From the NCBI GenBank assembly GCA_037443085.1, contig JBBIPA010000006.1:6702-70701 (forward strand): 64,000 bases of DNA, read 5' to 3'. Below are positions 31,900-40,524 of the stretch, in pieces (the stretch's first letter is position 1; the number at the start of each line of letters is the position of its first letter). The position numbers were made by a program, and so were the translations under genes. The notes under the pieces are model-generated. The model was not told where the DNA came from. It ran no database searches and saw nothing but the letters and a program-made list of their open reading frames with translations. This DNA is from JBBIPA01 sp037443085 (GTDB lineage: Bacteria > Chloroflexota > Dehalococcoidia > GIF9 > UBA5629).

Positions 31900-34149
31900 T
31901 CATCTGTTGCGCTGACTGGCAGCGGATGGCACAGCAGATACTGATAACTCCGGTGATTCATGGCTGGGCTGGCTTTTATCGCCTGAAGATACGAGCTGGC
32001 TTGCTTCGGTTTCTGCATACTGGATATTTAGTACTGCGGGCAGGTACATCTGCTCTACATAATCTTTTGCCATGCGCCGTGCACTAAATAGTGGGGTATT
32101 GGAGCGAATGGCCTCTTTTACTACCTGTATCCAACCGTGCGGTATGCCGTTTATGTCGCGGTCATAGTAAAGGGGAATTATTTTCTCTTCAAGCAAGTTG
32201 TAGAGCCTGTCGGCATCTACCTTATCACTATCTGCCGACATGGAGGGCGTGGTGCCGTTTTGTATTGCCCATCCGTTGGCGCCGTTATAACCTTCATACC
32301 ACCAGCCGTCGAGTATGCTCAGGTGCGGGACTCCATTGAGTGCTGCTTTCATGCCGCTGGTACCACTTGCTTCCTGGAGGGTTCGTGGCGTATTGAGCCA
32401 CACATCCACACCCTGGACAAGGTACTGAGCGGTGTGCATGTCATAGTCCTCAACAAAGGCGATGCGGCAGCCGAATTGAGGGTCAGTGGCCAGGTTGTAT
32501 ACCTCACGGATGAGATGCTTTCCGGAGCCGTCATGAGGATGCGCTTTCCCAGCGAAGATGAGCTGAATCGGCCGCAGGTCACTGCGAAGAAGGCTTTTTA
32601 GACGCTCGGTATCGCTCAGGATAAGGCCGGCTCTTTTGTAGCCAGTGAAGCGGCGGCAAAAGCCCAGGGTCAGCACCTCAGGGTCGAGCAGGCCTCCCAT
32701 GGCTAATGCCTGAACTGACTTCACGCGGTCGTCGCACCAGCGTTGTCGCGCCCTATTCTGCATGGAACTGATGAGCTTATTCTTCAGCCATCGCCGTGCC
32801 GACCAGAGCTCCTCGTCAGGAATATCCAGCACATGCTCCCATTGTGCCGGGTCATCATGGTCGTCCAGCCAATCGTTGCCCAGATACTTTTCATACAGTT
32901 GTGCCATCTGGGGAGCTATCCAGGTGGGAACGTGAATGCCGTTGGTTACCGAGCCAATAGGTACGTCTTTTTCCTCAACGTCGGGCCATAGAGAATGCCA
33001 CATCTGGCGGCAGACACCGCCATGCAGCTTGCTGACACCGTTGCAGTACTCAGCCATCCTCAGTCCCAGCACTGTCATATTGAAAACGGAAGTGTCAGCT
33101 CCCTGCATGCCCAGTTCCAGTAGAGTCTGGCGATTCATGCCCAGAGACTCCCAGTAGCTGTGGAAATATTTTTGCACCAGATCGACGGCAAATGTGTCAT
33201 TGCCAGCAGGGACCGGTGTGTGCGTGGTAAAAGCAGTGGTAGCTCGTACCCGCTTTACTGCCTCGCGAAAGTCCATACCTTTCCCCACCAGTTCCCTGAC
33301 TCGCTCCAGCATCATGAAGCTCACATGTCCTTCATTGGCATGCCAGACAGTGGGGTTAATCCCCAGTGCTCGTAACATACGCACACCGCCAATACCGAGG
33401 ATAATTTCTTGCTGCAAGCGCATTTCTCGATCGCCGGCATAGAGGCAAGCGGATAGTTGCCGGTCTACTGGTGTATTGTAATCGACATTGGTGTCCAGCA
33501 AATAAAGCCTGACGCGGCCAACGTTAACCTGCCAGACGGCAACCTGAATTACCCTGCTATCAAGGGGCACGTCGATAGTAAGCGGCTTGCCCCGTGAGAT
33601 GGTAACCAGAGAGACTGGAGCTTCATTGAAGTTCAGTTGCTGATATATTTCCTCCTGCCACCCGTCCGATGAAATGCGCTGCAGAAAATATCCTTGAGGG
33701 TACATGAACCCTATGCCCACCATGGGTAAGCCGCAGTCACTGGCCTCTTTGCAATAGTCACCAGCGAGGATGCCCAGTCCGCCGGCGTAGATAGGCAACG
33801 AGCTGTGAATGGCAAATTCCGGGGAAAAATAAGCAACCAGGCAATGTGGCAGGCGGGAAAATGCTTTGCTGAACCAGGTGTCAATGCCAGACATGTCACA
33901 ATCAAAATCCTTCATAACCGAATCATACTTTTTCAGGAAGGAATGGTTTTCGGCAGCGGCTACTAATTTACAGGGCTCTATCTGCTGGAGAAGTTTGACC
34001 GGATTGTGGCCTGTGGCTTTCCATAGAAATCGGTCCAATGACTTAAACAGTTCCCGCGCTTGCCAGTGCCAGCTCCACCATAAATTATAAGCCAGCTCAT
34101 TGAGTCTAATGATGCGCCTGGGAAGTTTTGATACTGATAGACTCTCCAT
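31900..34149 (-). CDS. glgP: Alpha-glucan phosphorylase (GT35)
   Basis: A 749-residue phosphorylase of the short bacterial/archaeal type, releasing glucose 1-phosphate from glycogen or maltodextrin with a PLP cofactor. Visible features are LSVSKLPRRIIRLNELAYN WWSW-type N-terminus, TNGIHVPTWIAP, IFAGKAHPHDGSGKHLI and the PLP region EASGTSGMKAALNGVPHLS. It is cytoplasmic. ATG 34149 begins MESLSVSKLP; the ribosome site is modest (GAAGAGAAAATGG). The C-terminal ~40 residues are Ser-rich and unlike relatives. Together with pfkA it suggests storage-glucan use. Confidence 0.93.
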   Translation of the reverse strand: MESLSVSKLPRRIIRLNELAYNLWWSWHWQARELFKSLDRFLWKATGHNPVKLLQQIEPCKLVAAAENHSFLKKYDSVMKDFDCDMSGIDTWFSKAFSRLPHCLVAYFSPEFAIHSSLPIYAGGLGILAGDYCKEASDCGLPMVGIGFMYPQGYFLQRISSDGWQEEIYQQLNFNEAPVSLVTISRGKPLTIDVPLDSRVIQVAVWQVNVGRVRLYLLDTNVDYNTPVDRQLSACLYAGDREMRLQQEIILGIGGVRMLRALGINPTVWHANEGHVSFMMLERVRELVGKGMDFREAVKRVRATTAFTTHTPVPAGNDTFAVDLVQKYFHSYWESLGMNRQTLLELGMQGADTSVFNMTVLGLRMAEYCNGVSKLHGGVCRQMWHSLWPDVEEKDVPIGSVTNGIHVPTWIAPQMAQLYEKYLGNDWLDDHDDPAQWEHVLDIPDEELWSARRWLKNKLISSMQNRARQRWCDDRVKSVQALAMGGLLDPEVLTLGFCRRFTGYKRAGLILSDTERLKSLLRSDLRPIQLIFAGKAHPHDGSGKHLIREVYNLATDPQFGCRIAFVEDYDMHTAQYLVQGVDVWLNTPRTLQEASGTSGMKAALNGVPHLSILDGWWYEGYNGANGWAIQNGTTPSMSADSDKVDADRLYNLLEEKIIPLYYDRDINGIPHGWIQVVKEAIRSNTPLFSARRMAKDYVEQMYLPAVLNIQYAETEASQLVSSGDKSQPSHESPELSVSAVPSAASQRNR

Positions 34150-34410
34150 TTTCTCTTCGCCTGCCTTTTTCTGACGCTATGACTCCCACAGTAAACCCGT
34201 GAGGTTAGCCCAGGTCTCAATGTACTATGTCTGATGGTGGTAGTAAATATCCAGTTGGTAGCTTTCGATATAGCCAATGTACTAATTCAATGAGGAGGTA
34301 TGATTGGCTAACTCGCTCCCTATTTCGTCACGGCGAGGGCGGGTGAAATCGTCTATGTCTCTTGTAATAATAAGACAGTGACTTACTTTCGATGTTTATA
34401 GCCGAAGGGG

Positions 34411-34539
34411 TTATTCCCGGATAATAGCTTCTATGTCCTTCTTGGCTCTGGAGATAACGTCGTGAACCTGGCGGAGCTTCTCAGCGTTGATGTGACGCTT
34501 TGATGTCCCAGCGCCCGCCCCACCTCTCTCACAGCTCAT
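34411..34539 (-). CDS. 42-residue charged small protein
   Basis: A short frame (ATG 34539 to TAA 34411, reverse strand) encodes 42 residues: a Gly-rich start and then a strongly amphipathic helix, KRHINAEKLRQVHDVISRA followed by KKDIEAIIRE. The composition looks protein-like rather than random. The ribosome site is weak. It is 12 bases downstream of the degV stop and probably in its transcript. I do not know the family. The sequence from 34150 to 34410 shows nothing else I can support. Confidence 0.4.
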   Translation of the reverse strand: MSCERGGAGAGTSKRHINAEKLRQVHDVISRAKKDIEAIIRE

Positions 34540-34551
34540 GCATCATGTTAC

Positions 34552-35388
34552 TTAATCCCCCAGCACTGCCACCACCAGCAAATTGGGGCCGGTGTGGGCG
34601 CCGATGACCGGGCTGGTGCGGGAGCGAATAACGCGTTCTTTGGGAAATTTGGCATTGAGCCGCTCGATTAGTTTCTCAGCATCATCCACAGCCTTATAAT
34701 ATTCCACTGACAGCTCCTCGATATTCTGGTATGCCATAACAAAGTTATACAGGTAGTCCAGCGCCTCCTCCCAGGAGCGTTTTCTGTCCATGGAATATAC
34801 TTCACCGTCTTTTACGCCCAGGATGGGGTGGATATGCATCATGTTGCCCAGCATGGCGGCGACCTTGGAGATACGCCCGCCTCTCTGCAGGTATTTCATG
34901 GTGTCGAACATCGAGCAGGTGGCTACACGGTTGATGTTATACTGCACCAGCTTCACTATCTCGTCGAGTTTAGCCCCCTGCCGAGCCGCCTGAGCCGCCT
35001 TCATCACAATGAACCCCTCCGCCATGATCACCCACCGTGAATCAATCACTTCCACCTGCGCCTTTTTGGTCATCATCTCTACCGCCTGTTTGGCGGCATT
35101 GTACAGGCCGCTAAGTTTCGAGCTGAGGGTGATGACCAGGATTTCGTCTGACTCTGCCGCTGCCTGGTCATAGGCTCTGATGAACTCAGCAGGGGGAGGC
35201 ACTGCGGTGGTGGGAAATACCTTGCTGGTCTCCAGCTTTTGATAAAAATCTTCTGTGGAGATATCAATGCCGTCACGGTAGACCTCGGTGCCAAAGCATA
35301 CCTGTACCGGGATGGTGATAATGCCCAGCTCTTTGATTATCTGTGGTGGCAGGTCACAAACGCTGTCGGTTAAAATCTTAACGGTCAT
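34552..35388 (-). CDS. DegV-family fatty-acid-binding protein
   Basis: A 278-residue DegV protein. These bind fatty acids and can supply FakA kinases. Seen are VKILTDSVCDLPPQIIKELG at the N-terminus, the SSKLSGLYNAA loop for the ligand headgroup and a C-terminal IGAHTGPNLLVVAV motif. ATG 35388 has GGGAGG upstream and gives the standard N-terminus, so the ATG ten codons earlier is unlikely. No FakA/DhaK gene is close. A perfect palindrome lies upstream at 35435-35467 over its promoter region. Confidence 0.92.
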   Translation of the reverse strand: MTVKILTDSVCDLPPQIIKELGIITIPVQVCFGTEVYRDGIDISTEDFYQKLETSKVFPTTAVPPPAEFIRAYDQAAAESDEILVITLSSKLSGLYNAAKQAVEMMTKKAQVEVIDSRWVIMAEGFIVMKAAQAARQGAKLDEIVKLVQYNINRVATCSMFDTMKYLQRGGRISKVAAMLGNMMHIHPILGVKDGEVYSMDRKRSWEEALDYLYNFVMAYQNIEELSVEYYKAVDDAEKLIERLNAKFPKERVIRSRTSPVIGAHTGPNLLVVAVLGD

Positions 35389-35434
35389 CTTCAACCTCCC
35401 TGGGCAGTTTTTTATCAAATTGCCTGAATAAGCG

Positions 35435-35467
35435 AAGATAATACCTAGTAGTACTAGGTATTATCTT
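35435..35467. promoter_or_regulatory. 33-base perfect palindrome upstream of degV
   Basis: Two 15-base arms (35435-35449 and 35453-35467) are exact reverse complements with a three-base centre. On the reverse strand TATTAT inside the arm could be a -10 box for degV, so the palindrome may be an operator over the promoter. It lies directly ahead of the alcohol-dehydrogenase fragment at 35475. Confidence 0.75.
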
Positions 35468-35474
35468 ATGTGGG

Positions 35475-35852
35475 ATGAGAGGTTGTCAATACTGCTGCTT
35501 GCGGAAATTTGGGGAAAGCCTTCTAGGGGTGAAGCTGCCCCTGACGCTGGGGCATAACAACGCTGGCTATGTAGCAGCGGTGGGTGCCGATGTCTCCGAT
35601 TTTAACAAAGGTGATGTAGTGCTAGGGCTGGCTGGCGGCATGTTGCCCTGTTCCTTCCAGTCGCTACCCTGGGAATGCGTCGTAACTAACAGCATCTGGG
35701 GCTCGTACAAAGAACTCAGGGAAGTGCAGGCACTGGCGGCTGCGGGAAAACTGAAATCCCGTGTCCAGCGCTTTCCGCTTGACAACATTAATATCGTGCT
35801 CGACAACATGAGGCGTGGCCAGATGGATGGCCAGGCGGTGATTACCCCGTAG
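35475..35852 (+). pseudogene. Alcohol dehydrogenase remnant with internal deletion
   Basis: The 125-codon frame joins two distant pieces of a zinc-type medium-chain alcohol dehydrogenase. The first half has the GroES-like LPLTLGHNNAGYVAAVGADV and FNKGDVV segment; then, with no Rossmann fold (no GxGxxG), it jumps to the C-terminal SYKELREVQALAAAGKLKS and LDNMRRGQMDGQAVI end. The N-terminal ~40 residues with the catalytic Cys are also missing. About 200 residues are lost, so a working enzyme is excluded. The frame itself is still open, which suggests a recent deletion or a chance in-frame junction. Confidence 0.85.
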
Positions 35853-35857
35853 CAATC

Positions 35858-36583
35858 CTATCCCGTGCCAGCGCTGAATCTCTCGGCAATCAATTCCGCC
35901 GCCTTCTCCTGTCCCCGGGGCACAGGCACACGGACGGTATTCATCTGCATACCGGTTCTGGTGGGCATGGAATAAGTGAATGCCAGGAGCTGCTGCCCCT
36001 TGTGCTCAGCCAGCACCATCGACTCCAGCCTGGCGCCCAGACCTTTCCAGGTATGATATTGGCGGTTCAGGTAGACGGCATCTCTGGAGATGTAGGCTTC
36101 GCCCAAGCATTTCTTACTCTGGCGGTAGTTGTTCCAGGCGGCAAACCAGGCGACGAAGGCGATGAGGGCAATCAAGCCCAGCATGGCGATGAATACCCAT
36201 AGACCGGCTTCCCGGTCAAAGATAAAAAAGGCAATGCCCAGAAACAGGGCGATGCCGGCAACCACGTAGAACAGGCTCCACTTCTCCTTTCGCTCCATCT
36301 GGAACTCCTGCTCGGTATACTGCTTCCATTCTTGGGGGGTGTATGTCCAGTGGGCAAGCAGGTTTTCCACATTAAACAATCTATCCAGTGCCTTTGCCCG
36401 CCTGGCGTAAATTATGACTACGATGATGCCGATGATAGCCACGAAGAAGCTGAGGGTGGAGATGGCGAAGCCGCCGTTAAGCTCATCCATGCCGAAGATA
36501 TGTGGGGCAAAGATGGCAAATAACGCCACTGCGGTGATGATACCCCAGATGGCAACCGTCCTGCGTTGTGGATTATCTTTCAT
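35858..36583 (-). CDS. Hypothetical four-TM membrane protein
   Basis: A 241-residue protein with TM helices near 10-30, 40-60, 103-122 and 130-150 and a cytoplasmic C-terminal domain (about 155-240) with an odd hydrophilic beta-rich composition (LGEAYISRDAVYLNRQYHTW). I do not recognise the family. Only four bases separate it from mscL upstream, so the two genes are co-transcribed. The ribosome site is weak. Confidence 0.7.
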   Translation of the reverse strand: MKDNPQRRTVAIWGIITAVALFAIFAPHIFGMDELNGGFAISTLSFFVAIIGIIVVIIYARRAKALDRLFNVENLLAHWTYTPQEWKQYTEQEFQMERKEKWSLFYVVAGIALFLGIAFFIFDREAGLWVFIAMLGLIALIAFVAWFAAWNNYRQSKKCLGEAYISRDAVYLNRQYHTWKGLGARLESMVLAEHKGQQLLAFTYSMPTRTGMQMNTVRVPVPRGQEKAAELIAERFSAGTG

Positions 36584-36587
36584 GGCT

Positions 36588-37022
36588 TCAGGCTGTCTTT
36601 AGTTCGGAGGTGCAGTGGGGGCAGCGAGTCGCTTTAACAGGGATGCTGGTGAAGCAGAAGGGGCAATCTTTGTTGCTCGGTGCTGCCTCCTGCTTCTTTC
36701 TGAAACGGTTGAACACGCGAATTATTACAAACATGACGATGGCTACGATCAGGAAGTTGATGATAGTGTTAATCAACACTCCATAAGCGATGACGGCAGC
36801 CCCCGCCTTCTTCGCTTCAGCCAAAGCGGCGTAGTCTGTTCCGGACAGGTTGATAAACAGATTGGAGAAATCAACTTTGCCCAGTACCAGCCCTATCGGT
36901 GGCATTATCAGGTCGTTTACCATGGAGTTTACGATGGCGCCGAAGGCAATGCCGATGATAATACCTACTGCCATATCCAGCACATTGCCCCGCATGATGA
37001 ATTCTCTGAAGTCTTTAATCAT
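36588..37022 (-). CDS. mscL: Large-conductance mechanosensitive channel MscL with C-terminal zinc ribbon
   Basis: A 144-residue MscL. TM1 and the hydrophobic gate are present in the N-terminus (FREFIMRGNVLDMAVGIIIG, GAIVNSMVNDLIMPPIG) and TM2 near 75-100. Family members usually end in an amphipathic helix. Here the end is a zinc ribbon, CPFCFTSIPVKATRCPHC (about 119-136), giving two CxxC pairs in the cytoplasm. It opens under membrane tension in hypo-osmotic shock. AGGAGG precedes ATG 37022. The cytosolic zinc ribbon may gate or bind partners. Confidence 0.92.
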   Translation of the reverse strand: MIKDFREFIMRGNVLDMAVGIIIGIAFGAIVNSMVNDLIMPPIGLVLGKVDFSNLFINLSGTDYAALAEAKKAGAAVIAYGVLINTIINFLIVAIVMFVIIRVFNRFRKKQEAAPSNKDCPFCFTSIPVKATRCPHCTSELKTA

Positions 37023-37053
37023 AGCTGCCTCCTCGCCAGATGCTTATTATTTA

Positions 37054-37524
37054 CTATGGGTTCAGTAGCCAGATAGAGATGTTCAATATTGAGGCAAAGA
37101 TGACCCAAAGAATGTAGGGCAACATCAGTGCGCCGGCGGCTCTGGATATCTTGAAGAACTTGAGCATGGTGAGCAGTATGGCGACCCACAACAGGATGAT
37201 GACCACTACTCCCCACAGTGGTGCTTGAAAGCCGAAGAATACCACCGACCATAATGCATTTAGGACAAGCTGTACCAGGAAGATAACCAGCGCCCTGGTG
37301 ACGCCTGATGTATTCAGCCCTTTGCGCCACACCAGGTAAGCCGCTATCGCCATCAGCAGGTACAGGGTTATCCAGGCAGGAGCAAACAGCCAGTTGGGTG
37401 GAGTGAACAATGGTTTATTCAACGAAGCGTACCAGGTGGGTATTGATGGGGTGGTGAAGGCGGAGCCGATAAGCCCGGCGCACTGGCAGGCGACAATGCT
37501 GGCTACCAGCTTGAGTATATCCAT
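37054..37524 (-). CDS. TspO/MBR-family protein
   Basis: A 156-residue five-helix membrane protein of the TspO (translocator/tryptophan-rich sensory) family, which bind porphyrins and cholesterol-like ligands. Seen are SLNKPLFTPPNWLFAPAWIT and the ALWSVVFFGFQAPLW segment. ATG 37524 has AGGAAAACG upstream; an ATG 15 bases earlier lies only a few bases from a predicted transcription start and is less likely. It precedes mscL by 31 bases. Function in this organism unknown. Confidence 0.9.
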   Translation of the reverse strand: MDILKLVASIVACQCAGLIGSAFTTPSIPTWYASLNKPLFTPPNWLFAPAWITLYLLMAIAAYLVWRKGLNTSGVTRALVIFLVQLVLNALWSVVFFGFQAPLWGVVVIILLWVAILLTMLKFFKISRAAGALMLPYILWVIFASILNISIWLLNP

Positions 37525-37553
37525 CGTTTTCCTGTTCATGGCGCTATTGCCTC

Positions 37554-37559
37554 ATTATA
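37554..37559 (-). promoter_or_regulatory. -10 box for the tspO-mscL unit
   Basis: TATAAT on the reverse strand, about 30 bases before the chosen start. The -35 is not evident. Confidence 0.35.
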
Positions 37560-37590
37560 ATAGCACAGCCGGAGATGTGGTGCTAGTGAC

Positions 37591-37619
37591 TTGACTGTGC
37601 TCCAGCTACTGCCTACAAT
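37591..37619 (+). promoter_or_regulatory. Sigma70 promoter TTGACT-N17-TACAAT
   Basis: TTGACT (37591-37596) and TACAAT (37614-37619) are exactly 17 bases apart. Transcription would begin near 37626 and run into the lipoprotein gene at 37665. Confidence 0.65.
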
Positions 37620-37664
37620 AGTAGGGCTTGCACTCCCGCACTTAGCACAAAGGAGGGTCACACT

Positions 37665-38276
37665 ATGAACCGCAGCAGCTATTTGGTAGCAACGGTTTTC
37701 CTAATGTTGTGCGTGCTGCTTTTGACCAGTTGTCTCAAAATTTATACCACCGCCAGGAGCACAGAAACATCGGCTCCGGAGCCGCTCACCGCCGAATGGC
37801 AGATGACCCGCCTGAGCATCAAGCCGGCGATACCGATACCGGAGATGATTATCAACCAGTTAATCAGCGATAAAGCTACCTGGAAAATCGCTCGCCAGGG
37901 CGGTCAATTGACCATTAAGTACGACGGCAGGGATACCTGGTACAAGTCCATCATCGGGTTGAATATCCAGAAAAAGCCGACCACGGTCACTGAAAATCCC
38001 GCCAAGACATCAGCCACTTTCAGCGGCGGCGGCAGCATCAATATGGATAAGCTGCCCGCACTGCTCTCCGCCATATCTCAGCAGAAGATGGAACAGATCA
38101 GCATCAGCTTCGACGATAAGGTGCAAATCAACCTGGCCTCTCCTACCAAGATAACCGCCACCATCAGCGTTAATACCAGTGGCAAATACTATGGCGAAAC
38201 CGAGTTCGGCGGCAGTATGAAATGGAAGACCCTGCAGCAGAGCAATAGCATCACCTACGAAGGTATTAAAAAATAA
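37665..38276 (+). CDS. Hypothetical lipoprotein
   Basis: A 203-residue protein with a lipoprotein signal (lipobox LLTSC at about 20-24) and a mature beta-rich domain with repeated Ser/Thr/Ile strands (TSATFSGGGSINMDKLPALL, KITATISVNTSG). No known family is visible. It should be anchored to the outside of the membrane. An AAAGGAGGG site precedes ATG 37665. The hairpin at 38281 follows the stop. Confidence 0.75.
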   Translation: MNRSSYLVATVFLMLCVLLLTSCLKIYTTARSTETSAPEPLTAEWQMTRLSIKPAIPIPEMIINQLISDKATWKIARQGGQLTIKYDGRDTWYKSIIGLNIQKKPTTVTENPAKTSATFSGGGSINMDKLPALLSAISQQKMEQISISFDDKVQINLASPTKITATISVNTSGKYYGETEFGGSMKWKTLQQSNSITYEGIKK

Positions 38277-38280
38277 AAAC

Positions 38281-38315
38281 TTGCGGGTCACCCAATTTAA
38301 TCGGGGTGACCGCAA
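38281..38315 (+). terminator. Hairpin after the lipoprotein gene
   Basis: TTGCGGGTCACCC and GGGTGACCGCAA pair as a 12-base stem with one bulged base. No clear U-run follows, so it is a weak terminator or a processing hairpin before dtd. Confidence 0.5.
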
Positions 38316-38336
38316 AAGAGTCAATCAGGGTATTTT

Positions 38337-38789
38337 ATGAAAGCGCTGGTGCAGCGGGTAAGCCAGGCCTCGGTGACGGTGGATGGTGAGGTGGTGGGGC
38401 GAATCGGCAAGGGATTAGTGGTCCTGGTTGGCGTGGCCGCTGAGGATACTGAAAAAGATGTCCACTACCTGGCTGATAAGGTAGCACAGCTACGTATTTT
38501 TGCTGATGATGACGGCAAATTTAATATCTCGGCGCTGGACATTGGCGGTGAGATGTTGCTCATCAGCCAGTTTACCCTGCTGGCGGACACCCGCAAGGGG
38601 CGCCGCCCCAGCTTCACTGAAGCCGCTCCTCTGCAGCAGGCAGAGTTGCTGTTCACCCTATTTATCGAACGCATGCGCAGCACCGGACTGAAAGTAGAGA
38701 CCGGTCGCTTCCAGCAGCATATGCTGGTGGAAATCCGTAACGACGGCCCGGTCACCATCATGCTGGACAGCCGGGAAAAACTGGGATAG
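38337..38789 (+). CDS. dtd: D-aminoacyl-tRNA deacylase
   Basis: A 150-residue bacterial-type Dtd, a homodimer that removes D-amino acids and Gly from mischarged tRNA in the cytoplasm. The diagnostic SQFTLLADTRKGRRPSFTEA active-site region and the ending NDGPVTIMLDS (the Gly-cisPro-type signature of family members) are intact. ATG 38337 gives the usual MKALVQRVSQASVTVDGEV N-terminus, with CAGGGT upstream. Bacterial type is useful because archaeal cells use a different Dtd, which supports the organism being a bacterium. Confidence 0.96.
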   Translation: MKALVQRVSQASVTVDGEVVGRIGKGLVVLVGVAAEDTEKDVHYLADKVAQLRIFADDDGKFNISALDIGGEMLLISQFTLLADTRKGRRPSFTEAAPLQQAELLFTLFIERMRSTGLKVETGRFQQHMLVEIRNDGPVTIMLDSREKLG

Positions 38790-38818
38790 CCTATTTAATG
38801 ACTGCACCAAAAAACTGT

Positions 38819-38824
38819 TACAAT
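38819..38824 (+). promoter_or_regulatory. Extended -10 (TGTTACAAT) for the PKD-like lipoprotein
   Basis: TACAAT preceded by TGT, 50 bases before ATG 38876; the -35 is poor. Confidence 0.4.
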
Positions 38825-38875
38825 TATCAGCGGCACGCAGTAGTGCTGGCAGCTACTGATTAGAAAGGTGGATAC

Positions 38876-39736
38876 ATGAACAAGGTTATCTTAGGTGCTC
38901 TGGCTCTGCTGCTGGTGTTTTCTATTGCCTGCATTCGTATTGCTCCTTCCGGCGGAGGCTCTGACACCAAAGGCAAGCCGCCGGCGGCAAACCAGCAGCC
39001 AGTTGCCTATATTGATGCCATGCCACCGGCGACAGTCATGGCGGGCACTTCGTTGATCTTCACCGGTCGTGGCACCGATGCTGATGGGACTATTATCGGC
39101 TATGAATGGCGGTCGAGCCTGGATGGCATGCTGAGTACGGTAGCCAGCTTCAACACCTCATCGCTTTCCGTGGGAACGCACACTATCACCTTCAAAGTCC
39201 TCGATAATGGTAATTCATGGTCAGCGGTGGTAAGCACCGCGATTACTGTCACACCCAGGGTAGCCAAGCCGGTGATAAACTCATTCACCGCCGCTCCGCC
39301 ATCCATTATCCGGGGCCATGCCTCGCTGCTAAGCTGGAACGTCGCCGGCGCCAAGACTGTGTTTATAGACAACGGCGTGGGACCGGTGTCTCCCTTTGAC
39401 ACCAAGACCGTGTACCCTGCTGCTAATACAGTGTACACGCTGACCGCTACCAACGAGGCAGGCAGTGTCACTGCTGTTGCTTCTGTCCAGGTTACTATAA
39501 CACCAGCCACCGGCAACCCGGTAGTCAGCTTCACCGCTCAGCATCTGGGGGGTGCTTCTTGGCAGCTAAACTGGAATGTAACCAATGCTAACAAGATTGT
39601 TATTGAGCCTATAGTAGGTACTGTGGGTCCCAGTGGCAACATTGTCGTCACTGTGACGGGAAAACAGACCTTCCGGCTGACAGCCACCAATGACTGGGGA
39701 TGGGCTTACTGGGACGTCACCGTGATCTCCCCATAA
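38876..39736 (+). CDS. Lipoprotein with PKD-like and Ig-like repeat domains
   Basis: A 286-residue lipoprotein (lipobox FSIAC). Its first domain (about 45-125) looks PKD-like, with TDADGTIIGYEWRSSLDG. Two repeats of about 80 residues follow, the first opening VINSFTAAPPSIIRGHASLL SWNV-type. The same repeat occurs several times in the CAP-domain lipoprotein at 57156-59115. It is exposed on the cell surface; adhesion or wall binding is likely. AGAAAGGTGG precedes ATG 38876. A cluster of hairpins follows the gene. Confidence 0.8.
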   Translation: MNKVILGALALLLVFSIACIRIAPSGGGSDTKGKPPAANQQPVAYIDAMPPATVMAGTSLIFTGRGTDADGTIIGYEWRSSLDGMLSTVASFNTSSLSVGTHTITFKVLDNGNSWSAVVSTAITVTPRVAKPVINSFTAAPPSIIRGHASLLSWNVAGAKTVFIDNGVGPVSPFDTKTVYPAANTVYTLTATNEAGSVTAVASVQVTITPATGNPVVSFTAQHLGGASWQLNWNVTNANKIVIEPIVGTVGPSGNIVVTVTGKQTFRLTATNDWGWAYWDVTVISP

Positions 39737-39752
39737 GTGCAGCAGAAATGCA

Positions 39753-39824
39753 GGGACAGACCTAAAGGTCTGTCCGTCCGCCGAAGGCGGATCTAAGTGC
39801 GAGGGTCACCCCGATTGTATCGGG
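39753..39824. terminator. Three tandem hairpins between converging genes
   Basis: A perfect nine- to ten-base stem (39754-39775, GGACAGACC/GGTCTGTCC), a six-base stem with a GAA loop (39777-39791) and a six-base stem CCCGAT/ATCGGG (39810-39824). They lie between a forward and a reverse gene and probably end transcription in both directions. The last one is a common intergenic motif of this window (also 61577-61595). Confidence 0.55.
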
Positions 39825-39855
39825 ATGCCTCCTAAAAGTTACTCGCCGCTCACGA

Positions 39856-40440
39856 TTAAAGGCGTGGCTTGCACACTATTTCTTTCACTTTGAGGTCGAA
39901 GAAGCGATGCGCCGGTTCCGCTTTGATGACGGCTGCGGTATCAGCTCCGCCGCTCCGTCCAACGCCGGCAACAGCCATAACCTCTTCATCAGTCCGTATC
40001 ATGCCGGCATCGGCAGCCATGACGGCGATTTCACAGGCTACTTTCATGCCCTGTCCGAAAACACGCAGTGTGCTGGCCACAATGTCTCCCACCACGTACG
40101 TCGCCGGTGCTTGCACCACATCACCCTGCCGCATTGACCGGGAGAGGCCGCCAAAGGCATGCGCCGCGGTAATCACCGGAATCTTATGTTTTTCCATTAT
40201 CTTCATATTGTCCTCGGTGAATTCCTGCACATTGGCTTCTCTGAAGCCAGTGCTATGCCGCACTATGATCAGGTTCATTCCTTTGAAAACGTCTATCGCT
40301 TTCACCGCGGTTCTCCCGGTGGTGGAGGCCACCAGAATGGTCTTGATGCCCAGTTGCTGTGCGCGCTCCCTGGCCAGCTTCAGCGTCTGGTCAGTGTTTT
40401 CCGCGCCGGGGTTGTCAAAGTAGACTGCTTTTGCTTCCAT
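39856..40440 (-). CDS. Pyruvate kinase C-terminal-like alpha/beta protein
   Basis: A 194-residue protein related to the C-terminal regulatory domain of pyruvate kinase, here on its own. Seen are TILVASTTGRTAVKAIDVF and VAGVGRSGGADTAAVIKAEP, the ligand-loop features of the family. Stand-alone forms occur in archaea and several anaerobic bacteria; no activity is established. An AGGAGG site stands before ATG 40440, about 14 bases away. A -10 like TATAGT on the reverse strand is near 40484. Confidence 0.82.
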   Translation of the reverse strand: MEAKAVYFDNPGAENTDQTLKLARERAQQLGIKTILVASTTGRTAVKAIDVFKGMNLIIVRHSTGFREANVQEFTEDNMKIMEKHKIPVITAAHAFGGLSRSMRQGDVVQAPATYVVGDIVASTLRVFGQGMKVACEIAVMAADAGMIRTDEEVMAVAGVGRSGGADTAAVIKAEPAHRFFDLKVKEIVCKPRL

Positions 40441-40524
40441 TATCGTGTAGTCCTCCTGTTGCAGTTAATATACTGGCAAATACTATACCACAAAAAACAT
40501 CATGCCTCTAGCCTCGATTGTTCT

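Noticed and set aside
34150..34410. Further small genes after the 42-residue frame
   Set aside because: No frame with start, ribosome site and protein-like composition was found.
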